From Epiperipatus broadwayi (taxonomy: Eukaryota; Onychophora; Udeonychophora; Euonychophora; Peripatidae), in the NCBI GenBank assembly GCA_028023455.1, contig JAQFVV010006215.1, forward strand, positions 374,001-438,000: 64,000 nt of DNA, read 5' to 3'. Below the pieces are notes generated by a model. It did no database searches. It was given only the letters and a program-made list of their open reading frames with translations, and was not told where the DNA came from. Positions 35,373 to 46,648 of this stretch are shown one piece after another. Position 1 is the stretch's first letter, and each line of letters begins with the position of its first letter. A program made the translations under genes and the position numbers.

Positions 35373-35506
35373 GTATAAACTCATCAACACTCCTTTAACA
35401 CTTTAAACAAATAATTGTATTTATTTTAACAGTTTCGACTGTACTAGCAGTCTTCTTCAGATCTGCAACATTAAAGTGTTAAAGGAATGTTGATGAGTTT
35501 ATAGTG
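35373..35506 (-). mobile_element. Palindromic PLE-terminal-like repeat with hammerhead core
   Basis: Outer arms TATAAACTCATCAACAC...TTTAACACTTTA (left) and TAAAGTGTTAAAGG...GTTGATGAGTTTATA (right) pair over about 33 bp. Between them the minus strand has CUGAAGA (35463 to 35457), a stem II GACUG/CAGUC, and GAAAC. This puts the ribozyme core between long complementary arms. Related motifs occur at 7.86 and 60.2 kb. Hammerheads of this sort are known in Penelope-like terminal repeats. Confidence 0.6.
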
Positions 35507-35644
35507 AAATATAAAAAGAAGCAAAATATAGAGGGAGAAAAAAGAAATAGATAAGAGTTATCATGTGTATAAATAATGTTTCTTCATGTTAAGCTAAAAG
35601 CAAACAGTTAATTCTTCATTTTGATATGATATAGTATCCTGCGA

Positions 35645-35765
35645 AGTTTGGCACAATTGGGAGAGTGTCTGACTTGGGAATCGGGAGATTCCAGGATTGA
35701 TTCTGGCACTTGAACTTCTTATGAACTCTTGAGCAATAAAGATATATACCTTTTTTTTTTTAAAA
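35645..35765 (+). mobile_element. tRNA-like SINE (family S2)
   Basis: Reads TTTGGCACAATTGGGAGAGTG (A box like TGGCACAATTGGG), TTGGGAATCGGGAG, CCAGGATTGATTCTGGCA (B box like GGATTGATTC), then a tRNA-unrelated tail with TCTTGAGCAATAAAG and a T/A-rich end. Head and tail both differ from family S1. A tail fragment of the same family lies at 26.47 kb. Confidence 0.7.
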
Positions 35766-36199
35766 AAAGATATAGTATTCACATAATAAAATGTTTTCTA
35801 CTTGTAAAGCTAAAAGTCTTATAAAAATTTAATAAGAATTGTAAAATATTCTTGAGTTGCATTAGAAAGCTTAAAGTTTGAAGAAATTAACCAAAAATCT
35901 GAAACAAATAAGTCCAAGTAAGGATTACTATAAATTACAAAGCTGTTACAAACTTAATAACTTCAAAATAATTAGAAACTCCATTGCTTTCTGATAATGA
36001 GACAGCTATTATTATTTTCATAAGGGAAAAAACTTATTGAAGAAAAAGAATATCATCCAGAGCATATTTAATTATAATGAAAATCTGACATTTTGCTATT
36101 TTTTAAAAAAAAAAAACAAAAAAAGATCAGATACAGTAGGTTTTGTATTATTTTTACTTTTTGAGTGAAAATGTGTAAGCGAACATCCATTCAGTAAAT

Positions 36200-37140
36200 G
36201 TATATGTAAATATGTTCTCTCAATATTTTTTATATATATTATTATAATATTATAATTTATAAATAATAAATAATTTATAAATAATATTACTATTATTATC
36301 TTAACTTTGTTTATATTATAGTCTTTATTTATACATTAATATTTTATAAATAAAAGAGTCTGTTTTATATATATGTACATGTTAACCATATATTTTACAA
36401 TCTCTTATATATTTTAATTTTTCATATCAACTCATACAATTTTATTTTAAACTACAAACATTAAAATTTTAAAATATTATAAAAATAATATTTTATTATT
36501 TTAAATATCTTAAATTATATTTCATTAATTAAAAATTTTCAATTAAATAATTATAAAAATAAATACAAATAATCCAAAATAAAAAAAAAATTTAGAAAAA
36601 TAGTTTTTTAGAAAAAAAAGAAAATGTAAAAAATTTAAATTTATATTATTTTAAAATATTTATAAAAAACGATAAAAAATTTATAAAAAATATAAATATA
36701 ATTAATATAAATAATTTAAATTTAAAATAATCCAAGTATCAACCCGTAATAATTAATATTAATTTTAAACACTCCCATTTAAATTTAAAAGAGTAATTAA
36801 GAATTTGTATTTTAAAATGTTTATATTCTACAATTTGAAAATTAAATAATATTTTAATTAAGAATTTTTAGAATATAAAAATTTCTTTAAAAAAGAAAAT
36901 AAATCAATAAATTATACAACATATTTAATATTTCTATCTAATTCTAATAGAAATATAATTATATATTTAACTTATAATCATAATATTTTATAATTTTTTA
37001 AATTTAAATAAATATCTTCAAAGAATAACAATATTTTTAATTTTATCATCAGTAATATTAATTAATTTATAATATATTTAATTTAATAATAAATATCAAA
37101 TAAACTTAAATTTTAATAGAGAAATTAGAGTATCTTTTAA
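36200..37140. other. Extremely AT-rich island
   Basis: About 940 bp with very little G or C, long runs of A/T words, and no repeat boundary that I can see. With an invertebrate mitochondrial reading (ATA = Met, AGA = Ser), the stretch around 36970-37070 gives about 33 open codons, but I cannot assign it to a mitochondrial gene. It may be a low-complexity host region or an old mitochondrial insertion. Confidence 0.4.
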
Positions 37141-38560
37141 AAACATTTCATTAAATTCTCTTGTCATGTTTTTGAAATGTTTGTTTGTCCTAAATGGTAA
37201 TCTAATAGTGATTATAATAACAAATACAAACAGAAAAACAGTATGGAATTCAACTAAAGAACTATCTTATATTATTTAGGATCCGGCTATTGGAGTATAA
37301 AACTATCAACCAATTGTGATACCCCCCTATATTCATGTAGGAACTTAAACTACGTATTTATATCACCCCCTGTAAATTTTATATTTATGAAAATATATTA
37401 ATTTATGTTATATGAACTCAGAATCAAGTATATTATAGTTAAATTAATAGGGTGAATAAAATATTTTCAAGAGAAAGAAACTGAAAATATAAAGAACAGG
37501 AGAAACTTGGGTTGGTTCGATTATATTCTCCAATATCTATATATATCTTATTTCGAAATGGTCCTGATAACATTATAGCAGACCCCATCTTAACAATCGA
37601 AGAACGAGAGAACTTAGGAAAAAAAGTTTAAGTAGGGTAACGTATTTGATTATTTCTCTCTGGGGTACGGGTTCTATTCTTTGGGGTATAAACCCAAGTT
37701 TATTAAGGAGACCCGAAAGTTGTCCTATAAGTGGCAATATTTTGACGCTAAACACTTCTTTCAAGGTAAGAGAATTTATGTGATGTAAATTGTGGGCCCT
37801 CGTACTTTATGATAATGTGGTGATATATTTCGAAGTTACTTTCCTTTAATTAATGATACATATCAAACTCACACATATATTTATATATTATATAGGTGTA
37901 CAGTAGGGATTTATTGAATCTGGAAATGTTAATGTTTCATGAATTGATGCTGAATTTATTATAAATTCCTCAATATTCAGTATATCAAATTGAAATATAA
38001 GGTAGGATAGGTTTTAAATGCCTTGGAGTTTGAAGAAAGTGATGAATTATAATTTATTTATTTGATTTGTTTATTTTTTTTATTTATACATTGGAATTAA
38101 TTACTATATTCATAAATTTGTAAATAAAAGTGATTATAATAAACTGCTTGTGCATTCATACCGAAACATAAACTTTGGATAGCACATGAAACATGAATAC
38201 ATATATGTCAACATGATATAGAGTTATAAAATTTTTTGGAAAATTGACTTTTGTCTTTGGTAGTTTAGGGAGGTACAAAAACTCCTTCCCTGCTTTGCTT
38301 TGATTCTTTAACTGTTATTAACTGTGAACGTTTCCAAAGAGATGAAATTTTTTTTTTTGTTTTGTATAATAGAGCTCAATGATATAGTAACTAGAAAAGA
38401 ACCCAGATTATATTTATTTATTGCAACTTACCTGACCATCGTATTAAAACATAGAGATTTAAAAATTTCATAATCTTAGTAGTTCCCAATTGCCACTTGT
38501 CTGGTGGCCATGGCCCAAAACATAAGGTTTAAAAAGCTTTTTGTTTGGTTTTATAACACT
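37141..38560. other. Non-coding stretch, mixed composition
   Basis: A less A/T-rich patch at about 37500-37800 has a 63-codon minus-strand frame without a recognisable motif. I see nothing else. Confidence 0.4.
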
Positions 38561-38569
38561 GATGTTTTT

Positions 38570-38720
38570 ATCCGGCGCAATTGTAAAAAGTTAGTGTCTG
38601 CTTGGTAGTCCGATGTTGTTGTGGTAGGCAAAAAGACTTGGTTAGCCTGCGGCGGGTGATTGACGACTCCTGGCCTTTTGTTGGGACCCCTGTTACTGGC
38701 GCGGTGCGGGGGAGGGGTGT
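38570..38720. other. GC-rich patch of unknown origin
   Basis: A short GC-rich block (GCCTGCGGCGGGTG, GGCGCGGTGCGGGGGAGGGG) stands out strongly from its surroundings. The minus strand is open for 72 codons and is rich in Pro, Thr and Asn. It could be the 5' end of a retroelement. I do not recognise it. Confidence 0.35.
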
Positions 38721-38781
38721 TTAAGTTGAATATATATATGTACATGTTAAAAATGCAGTACATTTGCAATTCAATAAATAA

Positions 38782-39304
38782 ATATTTTAATTTGCAAAGC
38801 GCAGATAGTTAAAAATTGAAATAAATCGAGATACTGCCAAATCTCCAGTGCTCGTTACAACACTTAACTGACAGGGATAGCTGTCCAAATGACATCCAAA
38901 CCTAAACACATGACAAAGATTTGGCAGTATCTCGATTTATTTCAATTTTCAACTATCTGCGTTTCGCAAATTAAAATATTATTTACATACTTTACTGCTT
39001 GTTATGTATTCTAAAAACTACTTCGTAGTAAATCATAGGATTTTGCATTGTATGTTTATGATTTAGACTCAGTGAGTTAATTGTGAAGATATTTAAAGCT
39101 TCAAGCTTTCAAACCTAAATGCTTACAACTGGCTTAGAAATATAGAAAGAAAAGTAGAGAAAAGGGTGGCCGCCCTTTTCTCATAAAATCTTTGTCATGT
39201 GTTTAGGTTTGGATGTCATTTGGACAGCTATCCCTGACATCTGATTGGCTGTCAGTTAAGTGTTGTAATGAGCGCTGGAGATTTGGCAGTATCTCAATTT
39301 ATTT
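38782..39304. mobile_element. Fold-back element with an additional inverted copy
   Basis: From 38782 to 38980, arms (ATTTTAATTTGCAAAGCGC... and ...GTTTCGCAAATTAAAAT) form a palindrome of about 200 bp around a centre containing TGTCCAAATGACATCC. The centre and one arm recur in reverse orientation at 39187-39304 (GGATGTCATTTGGACA). CAATTCAATAAATAA is found at 38767-38781 and CAATTCAATAAATAAC at 39305-39320, a 15-bp direct repeat that may be the target-site duplication. Confidence 0.65.
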
Positions 39305-39319
39305 CAATTCAATAAATAA

Positions 39320-39524
39320 CACATATTCTATTATAATCAAAATTCATTAATAAAACATGAGCTATTATACACAATATATAATCTGACTTGGACTTGGTAC
39401 AAAATATAGTAGATACCATGATTCCATTGTGGTAATAGAAAAATAAGTCCTTATTGTAATAATATAATGAAGAGTATTTTATTTGAATAATCGTAATACT
39501 ATTACTAAAGAAAATAGACATCAT
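39320..39524. other. AT-rich non-coding stretch
   Basis: Nothing recognised. Confidence 0.45.
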
Positions 39525-40800
39525 AAAATGTGTGGAAGAATTCTATAAAGAATTACAATAAAAAACAAGAAAATAAGCTGAATTACTCAGCCTTTTAACA
39601 AAAAAATGAAATTAAGTCAATGAAGAAGGAAAAATCTCCAAAAACTAATAGAATTAGTAATGATATCTTAAAAAAAGCAAGTAAAGAATTAGAAAAATTG
39701 TTGATAAAATTATATACCAAATGTGTGAATAATAAAGATGTATCAGTTGATTGGAAGAATGCAGTATGAGTATCAATATTTAAGAAAGATGATAAGGAGA
39801 ATATTAGAAATTACAGACATTTTTTTTTTTCAGTTCTATACAGTGATATTACAATTAGTCTATAGAGAAATTTTAATTCTAACCAACCAAAAAAAAAAAA
39901 AAAGGCCAAACATAAAGAAGACCAATGCTTATGAGTTTTTATTATGTTTTAAATTTGTAGATTATGAGAAAAGGCATTTGATTCTATAAGCATTTCTATA
40001 GTAATTAAAACATTGGATCATCAGGATATAGATTCAGAATATTGTCATATTTAAATTTTTTTTTATATCAAAAATGTAATACAATAATTGAGAATATGAT
40101 AGGGTGATTTCATATCTCTAAATCTTTTTACAATACTTTTATATGAAGAGTTTTATGGATTAAAATGGGACTATAAAAAAGTAAATATAAATGAAGATTA
40201 TTCAAGTCATGTACATTTTACAGTGATGTGATTATTTTTACACTTAGAAATTGTTACAAAAGTTACCAGATGAAAATAAAAAACATATGATTAAATATAA
40301 ATGCTAAAAGAGATTTAAATAATGTTAAATGTATGAAGTGCTTTTGATAGAAATGATTTAATATTAAAAGAAAATATGCCTACATGTTTGGCAATAAATA
40401 TTTTTAATAGATATTTTTATCATTTCTTTCTTATGAATCTGAGGTAATATAGAGACTTCAGACCATTCAACGAAATATGTAGAAATGTATGTTTGGAAAA
40501 TAAGAAAAGATAAAAAATGAAATATATAAATGAGAGATCAAACATGTATCAAATTAAAAAATTAAAAAACTGAAATGGATTAGACAGGCCATATTGTTAG
40601 AAGAAATGATAATAGATGAACAATTAAAGTTTTAAATTAGATTCCTAGATATTGTAAAAGATTTAAAAAAAGATCATGTTTAAAATGGATGAATAAGAAA
40701 GTTTATTACTGCACTGAAAAGAGAAGTAAGTGATCAGAGAAACTAAATTGAAATCGAAGAGACCTTCATTCTGCAATGGATTGATAATGATTGAAAATAG
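39525..40800 (+). pseudogene. Decayed RTE LINE
   Basis: Read through frameshifts and stops, the plus strand matches the RTE at 17.8-20.7 kb in order: a KLYTKCVNNKDV...DWKNAV segment (39700-39765), IFKKDDKENIRNYR (39778-39820), a FKFVDYEK segment before the QGDS region (39945-39970), then RLQTIQRNM-like and WIDND-like ends. The last codons, TGGATTGATAATG at about 40782-40794, coincide with the RTE C-terminus. Nucleotide divergence is heavy, so this is an old copy. Confidence 0.75.
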
Positions 40801-40889
40801 TGAATAAAATAAAATCATTAAAATTAGAGGATTATCTGACATTAATAATTAAATCATCAGTTATAAGAATAAAATATGAAGATTTGCTA

Positions 40890-41095
40890 TCTTAATATAA
40901 ACTGAGCATTGATTATATGTATGTGTTGAAGACGATGATCTGGACCAACTGATGAGTGCTGATTTAGGACGAAGTACGTATAATGATTATTTATCTTTTC
41001 TACATACATGTGGTCATGTGTATCAATGGTATGAGATAGTGTGGATAGTTGAAGGTGCTTGAAAGTCTGTGTTCAAATCCCCCATATTTACAATT
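40890..41095 (+). mobile_element. Hammerhead plus tRNA-like repeat (family HS), copy 2
   Basis: The hammerhead (40945-40990) is followed by TTATCTTTTCTACATACATG and a tRNA-like segment with an A-box-like TGTATCAATGG at about 41030 and a B-box-like TGTTCAAATCCCCC at 41080-41093. Same order as copies at 13.95-14.12 and 54.8-56.9 kb. It directly follows the decayed RTE. Confidence 0.65.
40945..40990 (+). ncRNA. Hammerhead ribozyme candidate
   Basis: CCAA, CUGAUGA (40949-40955), stem II GUGCU/AGGAC with one mismatch and a G-C closing pair, GAA (40971-40973), G in place of the usual A15.1 (still able to wobble-pair), a two-base-pair stem III around ACGU, then A and AUG. Stem I keeps two of four pairs. 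Core mostly intact, so a decaying copy of the 14.06-kb ribozyme. Confidence 0.5.
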
Positions 41096-41099
41096 AAGC

Positions 41100-41900
41100 T
41101 CCAGGTATATGAAGAATGCCTGTATTTCAAATAATATATATTCTTATTTATTTTAATTCTTCTTAGTGTTGTCTCGTGCACTTTGATTCTTCAAAATTTG
41201 GCAGAATAGAGACAACATAAACATTTAGTTATATAATCATTATTTATTTTATTTCTCAGTTTTAATTGAATAACTTACATATTAGAATTTATCAGTTTTG
41301 ATATAAATACAGCAATAGCATAATTTCTATTTTTAACAAATGTTTCGAATGCCTTTATTTATAAATTTCAAATATAAGTTCTTTTGAACTTGAGATATTT
41401 CAATCTCAATATCAACTTGAAATATATCAAATACGTGTGCAATTTAATTAAAACATTTCTACCATTTTAATTATTTTGAAGTAGGCAAAAAAAACATTAC
41501 GTTTAGTTTGTAATTATATGTTGAATTATTTCCACCAATCTTGTTTTTAATTGTTAAATGTTTTTATAAAATTCAAACTTTATTAAAATTTTTCAAAAAT
41601 ATTAATAACTGTCTGATTAGTTGAATGTTTAAATAATGTTGAATTTATATATATATATAAAATCAACAGTTAAACTAAAGGATGAAAATAGTCTAACGTA
41701 TAATTATAAATAAAATGTCACCATCATAAACTTTCAGACAAACAATAAGTTTAATTTCATTAAAAACGTTGAATCTAGATTTAAATTTCACCAACAAATA
41801 ATTTTAAATTGCAATTATCCATGCCAGAATTATTTTGAGCATAAATAAATATATTCAGAAAATGTCTGTATTTATGATCTTTTAAAAACTGATTATAATG
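41100..41900. other. AT-rich non-coding stretch
   Basis: Nothing recognised. Confidence 0.5.
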
Positions 41901-41914
41901 GATTTATAGACATT

Positions 41915-42224
41915 AAACATCACATGATCATTATTTCTTATGCTTGCTTATAACTGTTATTAAAACAGGCTAACTCTCTATACATATTGCCACTCAGTGC
42001 AAGCCAGAGTAATCAATGGATGCCAGAAGGCTTGTGCATAAAATGCCCAACTACTGCCTACTCATCCAATATCCCCAGCGATGAAGGCCACAAGCCAGAA
42101 ACTAGTCTGGGGATATTGGATGAGTAGGCACTAGATAGGGATTTTATGCACAAGTCTTCTTGCATTCATTGATTACTCTGGCTTGCATTGAGTGGCAATA
42201 CATATAGAGAGTTTTGTCTGTTTT
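41915..42224. mobile_element. PalF element, palindromic copy, 13-bp TSD
   Basis: Left edge AAACATCACATGATCATTATTTC then AAAACAGGCTAACTCTC, left arm, a short centre, and right arm ending GAGAGTTTTGTCTG. The direct repeat ATTTATAGACATT (41902-41914) and ATTTATAAACATT (42225-42237) matches at 12 of 13 positions. Confidence 0.78.
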
Positions 42225-42444
42225 ATTTATAAACATTGTTAAAAAATTCATATTGAATTTACTATGCTTATCAGAAACTTAGTTTTACTTTGCATTTCTA
42301 GGATTATGATGAATATTGAGCAACTTCAGAATGTTATGGGGAAAGATTGTAGAATATAATGAAAAGGTACTTTAAGTATGTAGGTTTTATAATTACCTGT
42401 GAGTAGTGAAACTTATCTTATAAAAAACAAATGTTGAATAAATA

Positions 42445-42840
42445 GTGTTTCTAAGAAAAATTATTTTATGTAAATATGATGTATCAGAATTTATTCATAA
42501 TATAAATTATAGAATTCCTAATATAACTAAAAATAATGCTTTATTTTATATTAGAAAATATATTTATAATTGTTATAGACACTTTGCCATGATTAGACTC
42601 CATATGTTGTATAATAAGATATTTTTGGATATTGATATGTTTCATTCAAATTTTCATGTTTTCTTAAGTCACTGTAAACTAATTCTTGCTTTAACTGAGT
42701 TTATTTATGTATATAACTCACCGGAAGTTTCAATATTTCATGTTCAGTTACATATAATCTGAGTTATTTATTAATTTTTGTTTGGATTGTTACTAGATTG
42801 TTGTTACATGCTTAATAAAATTGAATTGAATTGGATTTAT
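42445..42840 (+). pseudogene. Jockey/CR1-type LINE 3' end fragment
   Basis: A 105-codon frame reads INYRIPNITKNNALFYI...RHFAMIRLHMLYNKI, matching the C-terminal end of Jockey-type polyproteins ('IN.R...TRN...F......R...P..R...LYN'). After the stop the 3' UTR ends CTTAATAAAATTGAATTGAATTGG, like the 3' end of the LINE at 3.3-7.2 kb. The rest of the element is missing. Confidence 0.65.
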
Positions 42841-43029
42841 ATGTTCTTAAAAAACAGTATTGTAAAAGAAATAAAGAGTAATATAAATCTGCACACATCA
42901 TTTCATTATGCCAATGGTAATTTGCAAATAGTAGAATTTAAGTAACCAGCTAGAGAAATTATGTTTTTAATAAAAAAATATAATAATTTAAACATTTATA
43001 AGTTTGAAAATGTATTTGCTATCAACTGA

Positions 43030-43690
43030 AAGAAGACATCTGAGTTTTTTGAGCCCATATGGTGATTTTTTTGCAATAAATTCATTAACATCAAAGGAAA
43101 TGTAGCAGGTATGAGATATGACTTAGAAGATATGAATATTAAATGGCTTAAATCTCTCAGTTGATACCACGAAGAAATAAAACTGCCACCAGTTGAGAAC
43201 TGACTTTGGAAAAAGTAGCGCAAGAATTGGAAATTCCTATCAGATCACATTTGGGTAGTATTGAATATTATAAAAATGTTATTTGTGATGCTTATCCTTT
43301 ACCTGATTCAGAAGAAGACAATGAAATGTTACTTAGGATTCATATGATACTGTGTTCATCATGCTTATTATAGTATTAAAATAATTCCAATAGAAAGTTG
43401 GATATGTAAAATATATGCACTGTACATAAAACCAGTGCACGTGTTATGATGAAGGAAAAAGGTAGCATGCAGAACATTAGGAATGGCATTAAATTGGCTT
43501 GTGTTAGTTGTCAATATTAACTGTGTTGATATAAATGAAATGAGTTACAGAAATATTTGATATTCTGATAAGTACATAGGCTTTTATACATGTGACATAT
43601 CTTTCAGCATAATTTAGAAATGAAGGCTATATTAGATGATCAAGATTAAAAGATGGAGTTTATTATAAAAAGCACAATAAGATAATAACA
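43030..43690 (+). pseudogene. JADE-family PHD-finger gene, processed-type pseudogene
   Basis: Across several frames the plus strand gives MRYDLEDMNIKWLKSLS, LPPVEN, TLEKVAQELEIP, then IEYYKNVICDAYPLPDSEE followed by DNEM, CVHHAYYSIKIIPIESWICK, KEKGSMQNIRNGIKLACVSC, and HNLEMKAILDDQD. In order, these equal the pre-PHD region, first PHD finger (VICDVC..PDSEEGNEM..C..C...CVHQACYGI..IP.GSWLC) and extended PHD finger of JADE proteins, which are scaffold subunits of the HBO1 histone acetyltransferase complex. Several zinc-binding Cys residues are replaced and stops and shifts are frequent, so it is dead. No intron-like interruptions are apparent, suggesting a retrocopy. Confidence 0.8.
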
Positions 43691-43869
43691 GAGATATTAA
43701 AAGTTATTTTTTTTAGGAAGTAAATGATCTTAGAAAAACAGTGATAGTCAAAGGAAGACCAGATGTCAACAAATTGAAAAAAAAGTTTACAAAACAAAAT
43801 TTTAATTCTTCACTTTGCTATCATTAGGGTAAGCTTGAAAAATTAATGATTACCAGATACATATAAAAC

Positions 43870-45150
43870 TTCTTTTCTTAATACGTGAATTTCTGGATTT
43901 TGCCTTTATCAATGAAGATTAAAATTAACAGTTGAAGAAATGCATATATGTATCCAGGACCTGCTTTTAATTCCACTTTAAACTGAAAATTTAAAATTTG
44001 GAAATTCAAATCTACCTAAAGTTTTGAACTCCTCAATCTGCTCAAACAGTTATAGCAAAAGTTGTTTCTGATTCCTTCCAATTAAGTAATACACTATTTG
44101 ATGTGTATAAAATTCTTATCCTTAATATTTGAACCTCCATTCTCAGACTGGTTTCTGATCTTGATCTTAATCAGTGAGTTCTGGACTTCAAAGTTGAAAG
44201 AATGCTGTAATTCCATATTATTTATTAAGATAAATACTTATAATTCAAATAATTCATGTTTTGAACAGTTATATTAAAAATGTTTGCTGGATGGTCATAT
44301 GTATTCCATCAATTTTGAACTAGGCCTCATTAATAAAGGCAAAAGTCAGAATCTGATCTAAGATTGGGACCTCAAATATTAAGAATAAAGATTTTATGTA
44401 TATCTGTTTGTCACTGATTTCTCAAGATAACACTAAAGAGCAGTAAACTGGAAAGCTGCATTTATCTTTATAAAATGGGTTTTATTTCTAGCCAAGAAAA
44501 TAAAAGTTCTATAGTGCATAAATGAGCCAAAGTTACTAAAAATATTTTTTAGATCTGCATAACTGTTCAAGAAGGTTGACATAGATTCAAAACCTTAGGA
44601 TGATTTGACTTTCAGGTTTTTAGCTTGTCAGGTAAAGTAGAATTAAAGATGTTTCTATATGTATATTTTCAATTTCTTCTAACTTTAAATCTCAAGTCTC
44701 ATTGATAAATGAAAAAAATCAGAAACATAGGGAAGGTAAGATAAGAGGAGATGATAAAAACTTTTTAATATATACGAATATAGGAAGGGAAGATTCCAAG
44801 ACTAAGTATAGGAATTCTCTAAATATCTGGTAGTCGTTGGTTACTTAAGCTTACATTAGATGTCAATAAAATTAAAATATTTTTGGTCTTATATTACGGT
44901 GATTTTTTAGTGATTCGTTTAGTATTAAAAAATTTTGTAATTCAATTATTTTACCTTTTTTTATTTTTTAATGAAATTCAATATAAAACAAGTTTTTTGT
45001 GTTTAAAAGAAAAGATTATTATTTATAACATCCTTCAAAGCAAAGCATGCTTTTGACTATTTGGTTTATTTAAATTATATCATTTACATATACACTTTAT
45101 TTAAATAGCACTTCCGACGCTTGAGGATAAATAAGATCTCCTTCAGTACA
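43870..45150. other. AT-rich stretch with an ancient PalF-related fold-back
   Basis: At about 44095-44170 and 44330-44400 two inverted segments (AATATTTGAACCTCCATTCTCAGACTGG..., ...CAGAATCTGATCTAAGATTGGGACCTCAAATATT) resemble the PalF arm (CATAAAATC...AATATCCCCAGACTAG..GGC...CAGTGAGG). This looks like a much older relative. No gene seen. Confidence 0.4.
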
Positions 45151-45160
45151 CTACTTACAC

Positions 45161-45550
45161 CAGGGGTCCCCAACCTTTTTGCACTTAAGAGCACATTCTA
45201 TAATATCGGCCAGATGGCGGGCACCATTTCCACTAGGTGGCGGGCACCATTTATTTTTTTCAATGTAAATTTATAGTCGGATATTGTTAATAATACAAAT
45301 AATGTACAAAAAAATATTTATTTCAAAAATAACATTTTAACGTAAATAACGTTTATATTTTTACGCTGTAAAAGTATAGTATTCCCTACAATTTGATTAT
45401 AATATAATACAATAATTTATAAGAAATTTTAAAAATTGAATTTATTTGTATCAGATAAATAATTTTTTATCGTGTTCGGATAGCGGCGGGCACACATAAA
45501 ATGGTCTGCGGGCGCCATGGTGCCCGCGGGCTTATGGTTGGGGACCCCTG
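45161..45550. mobile_element. hAT-type MITE with perfect 8-bp TSD
   Basis: Terminal inverted repeats CAGGGGTCCCCAACC (left) and GGTTGGGGACCCCTG (right) are exact. ACTTACAC flanks both sides (45153-45160 and 45551-45558), a perfect 8-bp target-site duplication as expected for the hAT superfamily. The 390-bp interior is A/T-rich with GC-rich sub-terminal GGCGGGCACC motifs and has no coding capacity. A non-autonomous element that needs a hAT transposase encoded elsewhere. Confidence 0.95.
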
Positions 45551-45559
45551 ACTTACACT

Positions 45560-46268
45560 ATGGATAGGCCTACAAATAGTCAAAAGCATGTTTAGCTTTG
45601 AAAGATACTACAAACAATCTTTTTTTTTAAACATAGAGAACGTGTTTTATATTGAATTAAGAATTTTATAAATTTGTTAAAAATACAAAAAATAGCCTTT
45701 ACGATAGAGATTGAAAAAGAAGCCAACTCCCAAAAAGAAAAAAGCTGATCATGCAAAACAACAGAATGACAATTTATATAAATGGATAAAAATGTTTATT
45801 GACTTATAGCAATATTTAGAAAGAGTATGGTTGGTTGTCATGAAAATTTAAATTCATCTTAGCTTAAAATCCAAGAACAAATAATTTTAATCATGTATCA
45901 TTGCTATCCAGTGGCTCTAAATGTAATGTAGCTCATCTTGAAATTATTTTAAAAGCAAATCATGGAAATACAATATATGACAAAAAAATTTGTGAAAGAG
46001 AGAAATAAGTAAAGAATGAATGTAGTTGCATGCTTAAGAAAACAAAACTAAATGCAACAACAGATGATGTCAAATAACTATAGTTAGATAAATTACATAA
46101 TGAAAGGTTGCAATCTTTTAAGACAGAAAATTATGAATTTGATTGAAACTATAAAAAAAAGAATTTGTATAACTGGATATGTTAGGTGATGTAAATATCT
46201 TGTATCCTCTTTTCAAAAATCTATTGACGCTATTTCAGAAAAAAAAAAGATGGGCATTATCTTACAAT
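45560..46268 (+). pseudogene. Possible coding remnant, unrecognised
   Basis: Around 45910-46170 the plus strand reads SKCNVAHLEIILKANHGNTI, ...NECSCMLKKTKLNATTDDV..., LDKLHNERLQSFKTENYEFD in one frame with a few stops. The low stop density and mixed residues suggest a decayed gene or gene copy. I do not recognise it. It might continue on the far side of the 46.28-kb retroposon. Confidence 0.3.
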
Positions 46269-46283
46269 AAGAATATAAATGTC

Positions 46284-46648
46284 GGTCGTTGGGGGTCTGG
46301 TTTATGGGTGCGGACTGGTGATGATTGTTGCCGCTACCCGGAAAACCTGCCGGGAGAGTACAGAGTCAAAGTTTTCAGCACTTTTTCCACTCTGATGGTC
46401 TGCTGTGCCCCCTTGATGAATTGTTTTTGGGCAGTGCAGATCTGTGCTCATCCATGTATAGATACACATTAAGCAAAATTATACAACCCTTATATGGATA
46501 TATTTGTTATCGAGCATACATACCTTGTAAACCTGGTCAATAATTGTTTTGCTTTGTAACATTGAACACTTTGTAATCCTCCATGGGTAAGTGTACCCAA
46601 TATTTTTTTGTAATCTTTTGACTAATGAAGGTTACTTTTGAGGGAAAA
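46284..46648 (+). mobile_element. Short retroposon, about 365 bp, 15-bp TSD
   Basis: The direct repeat AAGAATATAAATGTC occurs at 46269-46283 and 46649-46663. The insert starts GGTCGTTGGGGGTCTGG, has a GC-rich first half (GCCGCTACCCGGAAAACCTG, CCGGGAGAGTACAGAG) and an A/T-rich second half ending TTTGTAATCTTTTGACTAATGAAGG and GAGGGAAAA. No A/B boxes are evident. The GC-rich 5' part plus LINE-like 3' end suggests an internally deleted LINE or a non-tRNA SINE. Confidence 0.7.

Noticed and set aside
37573-37764. 63-codon minus-strand frame with a hydrophobic start
   Set aside because: Short, isolated and unrecognised; chance frames of this size are common here.
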